This document shows positions 61,600 through 64,000 of a stretch of DNA of 64,000 nucleotides, one piece after another (position 1 is the stretch's first letter; each line of letters begins with the position of its first letter). The position numbers and the translations under genes are program-made. The DNA comes from Meconema thalassinum (Eukaryota; Arthropoda; Insecta; Orthoptera; Tettigoniidae). The stretch covers positions 288,729,065 through 288,793,064 of the forward strand of contig OX336395.1 of NCBI GenBank assembly GCA_946902985.2, written 5' to 3'. The notes under the pieces were generated by a model. That model was given only the letters and a program-made list of their open reading frames with translations, did no database searches and was not told the DNA's origin.

Positions 61600-62752
61600 C
61601 TGTCATGTTTGTTGTTTTGTAACACTTCTCGCTGTCATGGGCCTTTTCGCAAAATATACATAAGTCTTCTGAAGTATTGCTAAGTGCTGCCACTGTAGGT
61701 GTACCGGTACTCATCTTATCTTTAATATGCTTCCTGTCTACGTTTGAAAAATATCCCTCCCTTACAGTCTTTTCTTTCACTTCTGTGCTACCAAAACCTG
61801 ACTGTGCTAACAAGATTTGTTGCTCATTTAGGACTTCATTCTTGATAAACTCCATTAAACAATCAAGTCGAGACATCCTAGGTTCTATTTCACTAACACT
61901 TTGTTTCGAAAATTGACTCCTCAGCCATGCCCGTAACGTTTCTTCTGGCAGACTCGACTCAACTAAGGGAAATAACCATGTGCCTGGATCTGTGTCTGTC
62001 AAGTTTAAGGTACTGAGTGACCGTAAATATGATTCTAATTTAATTGATAATGTTGAAAGGGGGAGTTTATCCTTTTGAGTAGCATTTGAAATTACTAGTT
62101 TCAACAGTTCTCTTACATAGACTTGCATCAGAAGATCATCCCTGCCAAATCGTTCTTTTAATGCTTCAATGACATTTGGATAATTTTCTGCTGTTTGAGG
62201 GTAACTAAGAACAATTGACTGTGGTTATGTGTCAGGTTTCATTGCCTGTAATAAATACTGAAACTTGTCACTGCCGTCCAAAGCATCATCTTCGTGTACC
62301 TTTCTGAACTGAGACCAAAAACCTAACCATTCCTTTAGATCTCCATTAAATGGCTTTAGCTCAATTTTGGATAACTTAAAGGACCTTCGTTTATTGATAT
62401 GATTATATCCTTCATTTCCGAACCTCTCGCTAGGTGCTGAACTAATCACGGGGAGCAAAATTATATTGTTTACTTGTACCTTAATAACCTCAAATTCATC
62501 AATGTATTTCTCAGTACTTTCTCTTTCAGCTAAATTAACACTGTCCTCCGCATCATTGTCTAATAAATGATCCATTATTTTCACGTCAATTTCATGAAGT
62601 TCCTTCTTTAAACATTCCAAACGACTAAAATTTGATTTCAACAAGTCACTATTCTGCGAGGTAATTTCTGTAGCAAGTAACTCTTTAAAGCATTGAAATT
62701 TCTTTGTTACACTTTGTGAAATAGGAGCCCTACCTTTCTTTAGCCGTTCCAT
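61514..62752 (-). pseudogene. BEL/Pao gag (one in-frame stop)
   Basis: Starts at ATG (62750 to 62752), 80 bp inside the 5' LTR. An N-terminal region rich in Lys and Glu is probably coiled-coil. The DUF1759-type capsid-related segment follows (KLSKIELKPFNGDLKEW, FWSQF), with a TAA at codon 176 (62225 to 62227). The same frame then continues through PQSIVLSYPQTAENYPNVIE and ALKERFGRDDLL to codon 412. Two zinc knuckles end it: CIFCEKAHDSEKC (about codons 365 to 377) and CFICLRSNHLSKNC (about 398 to 411). Gag would have formed the particle and bound the element RNA. The frame is otherwise open, so only the one stop separates it from a full-length gag frame. The gag ends in a stop right after the second knuckle, where an intact element would continue into protease. 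Confidence 0.92.
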
Positions 62753-62812
62753 GTTATTCCTTCTCTTCTTGGATAGGAATAATTATTGGCAGTAATTTAT
62801 GTACGTCTCTAA

Positions 62813-62830
62813 TCACGTCAGGGTTCACCA
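62813..62830 (-). other. Primer binding site of the BEL/Pao element
   Basis: Two bases inside the 5' LTR the minus strand reads TGGTGAACCCTGACGTGA. TGG complementary to the CCA end of a tRNA at this position is the standard start of a minus-strand primer site. I cannot identify the tRNA with confidence from the 18 bases. Confidence 0.78.
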
Positions 62831-62832
62831 AA

Positions 62833-63048
62833 TGTTAAAAATATATAGAATTAACAACATAGGTTTACATATTCTGACTCCAATTTATTAACTGTCCTTT
62901 TTACTGGAACACAATTCTTTGGTTTTGACGACAACAAAACGCCAAGTCAAAGCTGAACACTCGTGGAGACATGTCACCTCAAGTCAGCAACCCAGAATCC
63001 AAAGAGGCAACCTGAAAGACAATGCACCACGACTTATATTTTCTAACA
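62833..63048 (-). repeat. 5' LTR of the BEL/Pao element (216 bp)
   Basis: Right on the + strand and therefore 5' for this minus-strand element. It is the same length as the other LTR and differs from it at nine substitutions, for example TGTTAAAAATATA here against TGTTATAACTATA at the left LTR start, and CATGTCACCTC here against CATGCCACTTC. AATAAA on the minus strand lies at 62884 to 62889. The LTR should contain the promoter, but only a TATA-like AAATATAAG near the U3 start is suggestive. Confidence 0.95.
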
Positions 63049-63053
63049 GGCAT
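63049..63053. repeat. Target site duplication GGCAT, right copy
   Basis: Identical to 55425 to 55429 and directly adjacent to the TAACA end of the right LTR. Confidence 0.93.
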
Positions 63054-63060
63054 GTTACTC

Positions 63061-63068
63061 TCTTTACT
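63061..63068. repeat. Target site duplication of the SINE, left copy
   Basis: TCTTTACT here is repeated at 63297 to 63304 immediately after the ATT-repeat tail of the SINE, so it brackets the element. Confidence 0.75.
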
Positions 63069-63296
63069 GTATTTGCTCAGGGGTAACGTTCTCGCTTGCT
63101 GAGCCCAAGGTTGCAGGTTCGAAACCTGGCGCAGTCAGCTGGCATTTGAGGGTGCGCAAATGCCAGGGAGCCGTGTCAGTAGATTTACTGGCACGTTAAA
63201 GATCCCCTTCGGGGCAAAATTCCGGCACCCCGGCGTCTCTGAAAGCCAGTGTAGTTAAAAGGGACGTAAAACCAATAACATTATTATTATTATTAT
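63069..63296 (+). mobile_element. tRNA-derived SINE with ATT-repeat tail
   Basis: A 228-bp element. The head contains a perfect RNA polymerase III box B, GGTTCGAAACC (63116 to 63126), and a weak box A-like GTAACGTTCTCGC about 33 bp upstream, as in a tRNA-derived promoter. The body includes a hairpin-forming repeat (CTGGCATTTG...CAAATGCCAG) and a conserved-looking core, GGCACGTTAAAGATCCCC, GGGGCAAAATTCCGGCAC and CGGCGTCTCTGAAA. Cores of this type recur in SINEs of several insect genomes, as far as I recall; I do not name a family. It ends GGGACGTAAAACCAATAACA and an (ATT)n tail. It lies 20 bp outside the BEL/Pao 5' LTR and is bounded by the 8-bp duplication TCTTTACT. Confidence 0.88.
63116..63126 (+). 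promoter_or_regulatory. Pol III internal promoter box B of the SINE
   Basis: GGTTCGAAACC matches the box B consensus GGTTCGANNCC at every defined position and has the tRNA T-loop look. It supports + strand transcription of the SINE. Box A upstream is degenerate, so present activity is doubtful. Confidence 0.85.
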
Positions 63297-63304
63297 TCTT
63301 TACT
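63297..63304. repeat. Target site duplication of the SINE, right copy
   Basis: TCTTTACT, matching 63061 to 63068. The first T may also belong to the ATT tail, so the duplication could be 7 or 8 bp. Confidence 0.75.
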
Positions 63305-63686
63305 CTAGACCATTGATTTAGCCAACTTTTACTAAAGGACCTAACTGCACAATTACATTTTTATTTTTACAAAACTATATATTGTGTTTAACTCAAGAAA
63401 GCGGTCTAGAAATAGTTTAATGAGGCCACTGTTTTGAGTTAGCTCTGTTGTCTTACAACAGTAGCTGGAAATGTCCAGCTTGCCTGTCCTTGCGATAAGA
63501 ATTTGCTGAGCAGACATGAGTTAGCTGTGAGGTAACACTTGGCAACTATGCTTGTTTTTGACCAGTGGATAGAGTTTCTAGAGAGCGGCTTGCCATTTTG
63601 GTTTCTGTACAACAGATGCTTAGGCCTATATAGAAACCGGTTGACCATGCTGGTTAGTAGGTAATATAAGGCGGTTCTGGGACAGA
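63305..63686. other. Sequence with no recognised feature
   Basis: About 380 bp. A minus-strand frame of 92 codons (63439 to 63717) overlaps this part and the first of the three GGCTAAT motifs. Its product has no motif I recognise and I regard it as a chance frame. Confidence 0.45.
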
Positions 63687-63932
63687 GGCTAATGGGCAAG
63701 ATGGCCGCCGCGCGCAACCACTCTATGTTATTTTTATGGAGGGGACAGTCATAGCTGGGTCAGGGGCTAATGGGCAAAATGGCCGCCACGCGCTACCACA
63801 CTCTTTAATGCCGGGCTTTTCAAATCATTATTTATTTGTTATTAATTTATAAATTTGTATTTATTTAATATTTAATTTATTATTTTTTAGCACAGGGCTA
63901 ATACACAAAATGGTCACTGCACACATCCACTT
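63687..63932. repeat. Three dispersed copies of a motif of about 38 bp with ATGGCCGCC or ATGGTCACT core
   Basis: Copy one is 63687 to 63724 (GGCTAATGGGCAAGATGGCC then GCCGCGCGCAACCACTCT), copy two 63765 to 63803 (GGCTAATGGGCAAAATGGCC then GCCACGCGCTACCACACTCT), copy three about 63896 to 63932 (GGCTAATACACAAAATGGTC then ACTGCACACATCCACTTACAC). The first two are close and the third is diverged. Starts are 78 and 131 bp apart. The minus strand of copies one and two contains GGCCATCTTG or GGCCATTTTG, close to the core bound by YY1/Pho zinc-finger proteins (GCCAT). Either an old partial tandem duplication or repeated regulatory sites would explain them. Confidence 0.6.
63820..63890. other. AT-rich block
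   Basis: An almost pure A/T stretch built from ATTTATT, TTAATTTATAAATTTG and TTTATTATTTTTTA segments, between the second and third copies of the GGCTAAT motif. There is no clear tandem period. It may be simple-sequence expansion. Confidence 0.6.
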
Positions 63933-63950
63933 ACACATATAACATACTTA

Positions 63951-64000
63951 CCTAACCTAACCTAACCTAACTTAACTTCACCTAACCTAACCTAACCTAA
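63951..64000. repeat. Telomere-type CCTAA repeat (TTAGG on the minus strand), ten units to the window edge
   Basis: Four perfect CCTAA units (63951 to 63970), one CTTAA, one CTTCA, then four perfect CCTAA units up to base 64000. TTAGG is the ancestral insect telomere repeat. On the + strand at a right-hand chromosome end TTAGG would be expected, whereas CCTAA is seen, and two units of ten are degenerate. It is more likely an interstitial telomere-like tract, although the array continues beyond the window and may be longer. Confidence 0.85.

Larger units (their letters stand above)
55430..63048 (-). mobile_element. BEL/Pao LTR retrotransposon, full length but degenerate
   Basis: The 7619-bp element reads on the minus strand. 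It has two 216-bp LTRs (TG...CA ends), GGCAT duplications, a primer binding site, a polypurine tract, and gag followed by pol in the order protease, reverse transcriptase, RNase H, integrase, C-terminal domain. Protease before RT and integrase last is shared by BEL/Pao and Ty3. The DUF1759-type gag, the RT lead-in HYLPHRSVIKP, the YVD-type active site and the DUF5641-type C-terminus specify BEL/Pao. Without the inserted LINE (1719 bp) and the LINE's duplicated 8 bp, the element would be about 5.9 kb, normal for the family. At least six in-frame stops and several frameshifts make it inactive. I cannot assign a lineage within BEL/Pao. Confidence 0.95.

Noticed and set aside
61158..61916. Plus-strand frames of 61 to 79 codons
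   Set aside because: They are antisense shadows of the BEL gag and protease coding sequence.
63116..63126. Functional tRNA gene
   Set aside because: Box B is perfect, but no cloverleaf with a proper acceptor stem and anticodon arm can be drawn. The SINE body and ATT tail follow directly.
63951..64000. True chromosome end
   Set aside because: CCTAA on the + strand at the right edge has the opposite orientation to a right-hand telomere, and two units are degenerate.

Overview
The window looks like repeat-rich chromosomal DNA from an insect or related arthropod. This is inferred from a tRNA-derived SINE with an ATT-repeat tail, a BEL/Pao LTR retrotransposon, a Tc1/mariner-like foldback element and a short stretch of the insect-type telomere repeat (CCTAA on the + strand). 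The species cannot be named from the sequence. I see no intact host gene.

Region 1 (1 to about 49743) is one uninterrupted head-to-tail satellite with a 55-bp monomer, roughly 900 copies, running off the left edge. It is not a simple monomeric array. Rare variants recur at fixed multi-kilobase distances: 7195 bp, 4611 bp, 7356 bp and about 4070 bp. This shows that blocks of about 70 to 130 monomers have been copied as units. The last 1.2 kb before the junction is more diverged, as expected at an array edge.

Region 2 (49744 to 55424) is non-coding or unrecognised sequence. It contains a 2035-bp palindromic foldback transposon (52168 to 54202, TA target duplication) with two arms of about 1 kb and Tc1/mariner-like termini. 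Downstream lie a small degenerate minisatellite and one possible AT-hook-like exon on the minus strand.

Region 3 (55430 to 63048) is a complete but dead BEL/Pao retrotransposon on the minus strand. It has two 216-bp LTRs that differ at 9 positions, a GGCAT target duplication, a primer binding site, a polypurine tract, gag with zinc knuckles, protease, reverse transcriptase, RNase H, integrase and the C-terminal DUF5641-type domain. Stops and frameshifts break it throughout. A 5'-truncated RNase H-type LINE on the + strand (56942 to 58660) is inserted into its integrase region with its own duplication, GGGAAATC.

Region 4 (63049 to 64000) holds a tRNA-type SINE with an 8-bp duplication, a motif repeated three times around a YY1/Pho-like core, an AT-rich block, and a short run of CCTAA at the right edge. 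The orientation of that run argues against a true right-hand chromosome end.

No genes act together here. The window records satellite amplification and successive transposon insertions.
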